Source of the DNA: Anaerolineae bacterium
Lineage (GTDB): Bacteria; Chloroflexota; Anaerolineae; Aggregatilineales; Phototrophicaceae
Reading direction: 5' to 3'
Assembly (NCBI GenBank): GCA_025454675.1
Contig: JALONZ010000118.1
Location: forward strand, 1-6,392
DNA: 6,392 nucleotides
Shown: in pieces, positions 5,760 through 6,392 of the stretch
How positions within the stretch are numbered: position 1 is the stretch's first letter
Layout: the number at the start of each line of letters is the position of its first letter
Position numbers and translations under genes: made by a program
The notes under the pieces: generated by a model
Told to the model about the DNA's origin: nothing
Database searches by the model: none
What the model saw: the letters and a program-made list of their open reading frames with translations, nothing else

Positions 5760-6392
5760 ATGAATTTTGAGGCATATCGCAAGTTACAACAAGAAACGAC
5801 CATTAACGGATTAAAAGTGAGTTATGTTGTTCAGGGTGAGGGGATACCCTTACTCCTGATTCATGGCATCCCTGTATGGGGTTATTTGTGGAAAGATTGC
5901 CTTAATGAACTGTCGCAACATTTCAAAGTGATTATTCCGGATTTGGTTGGTTATGGCTACTCCGACCAGCGCGACCGTTTTGACCGCGCCATCACGGTGC
6001 AATCACGTATTCTTTCTCAGTTATTGACGATGCTTGATATTCAAGATATGTTTGTGGTTGGGCATGATATTGGTGGCGCAGTGGCGCAACGCTTTGTCGT
6101 AGACCATTCTGACCGTGTGTTGAAATGGGTGTTGATGGATAGTGTCCTATATGATAGTTGGCCCGCCGACCCGATGGTGCGCTTGGGTAATCCTAAACAA
6201 CATTACACGACTAAAGGTGATGAGTTGGCGAAAAAGTTTATGGAACGCTTGCCTGATGGGTTTCATCACCGCGATAAAGCGACCCCTGAATTATTAGAAG
6301 GTTGGATGGCTCCGTATATGACCGATACCGGTAAACTGAGCCTCATTCGGAACGCATCCGCATTGAATACCAACCATACAATGGAATTGCTT
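5760..6392 (+). CDS. Alpha/beta-fold hydrolase with Asp nucleophile, 3' end beyond window (211+ aa)
   Basis: Soluble hydrolase of the alpha/beta fold, most like the haloalkane dehalogenase / epoxide hydrolase group; the substrate is not determined. After a short N-terminal strand (TTINGLKVSYVVQG, 13-26) come the oxyanion-loop motif LLIHGIPVWGYLW (32-44), PDLVGYGYSD (60-69) and the nucleophile elbow VVGHDIGGAVAQ (99-110). The elbow places Asp103 where serine hydrolases have Ser. Haloalkane dehalogenases normally have Asn in HGNP and Trp directly after the Asp; here both are Ile (I37, I104), so halide binding in the usual way is unlikely, and the GYG segment leans towards epoxide hydrolases. 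The cap domain begins around residue 128; the catalytic His and third acid lie beyond the right edge. The gene lies 64 bases after the lipoprotein on the same strand and may be co-transcribed. No signal peptide is seen. The reading frame is open to base 6392 with no stop. Confidence 0.88.
   Translation, partial: MNFEAYRKLQQETTINGLKVSYVVQGEGIPLLLIHGIPVWGYLWKDCLNELSQHFKVIIPDLVGYGYSDQRDRFDRAITVQSRILSQLLTMLDIQDMFVVGHDIGGAVAQRFVVDHSDRVLKWVLMDSVLYDSWPADPMVRLGNPKQHYTTKGDELAKKFMERLPDGFHHRDKATPELLEGWMAPYMTDTGKLSLIRNASALNTNHTMELL

Noticed and set aside
1..6392. Prophage or plasmid origin of the helicase/loader genes
   Set aside because: DnaC-like and DnaB genes also occur on phages, but the adjoining BFN-family gene, GNAT gene, lipoprotein and hydrolase are chromosomal in character, and no integrase, att site, structural or partition gene is visible.
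1..6392. CRISPR array, tRNA, rRNA or classical riboswitch
   Set aside because: No regularly spaced direct repeats, cloverleaf with CCA-type end, or conserved rRNA segments were seen; intergenic space is short throughout.

Overview
The window looks like chromosomal DNA from a free-living bacterium. It is most probably a member of the Chloroflexota (Anaerolineae-like). This is an inference from the combination of a DnaD-domain protein, a zinc-finger DnaC/IstB-type ATPase, a replicative DnaB helicase and a bifunctional-nuclease-family protein, plus a GC-rich palindromic intergenic repeat; no marker gene here proves the phylum. Nothing marks it as phage or plasmid: there is no integrase, transposase, capsid or partition gene.

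Minus-strand block (about 19-4998). A good sigma70-type promoter (-10 TATAAT, -35 TTGCCA, 16-nt spacer) lies just upstream of five same-strand genes that follow one another closely. In transcription order they are: a bifunctional nuclease (DUF151/BFN) family protein; the replicative helicase DnaB; a DnaD-domain primosomal protein; a DnaC-like helicase-loader ATPase carrying two tandem AAA+ domains; and a protein with two GNAT acetyltransferase domains. Gaps are 12, 153, -74 and 7 bases. The three central genes form a coherent helicase-loading module: helicase, DnaD-type remodelling protein and ATPase loader. It is the functional counterpart of the Bacillus DnaD/DnaB/DnaI plus helicase set.

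The one wide gap, between dnaB and the DnaD-like gene, is filled by a 110-base compound palindromic element (2891-3000). The element consists of two inverted REP-like half-units, each with its own strong hairpin. It is flanked by a near-perfect 14/15-nt direct repeat that contains the DnaD-like start codon. This suggests the element was inserted by a duplicating event into a formerly compact operon.

Plus-strand block (5045-6392). Divergent from the operon are a small lipoprotein with a probable concanavalin-A-like beta-sandwich domain and then an alpha/beta hydrolase with an Asp nucleophile. The hydrolase runs off the right edge.

Most unusual items: the fused double DnaC-like ATPase, whose second copy keeps its Walker A motif but has lost the second Walker B acid; the palindromic element with its flanking repeats; and the long overlap between the DnaD-like and DnaC-like genes. 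I see no CRISPR array, tRNA, rRNA, known riboswitch, or defence or toxin-antitoxin system. No stretch longer than 300 bases lacks a gene.
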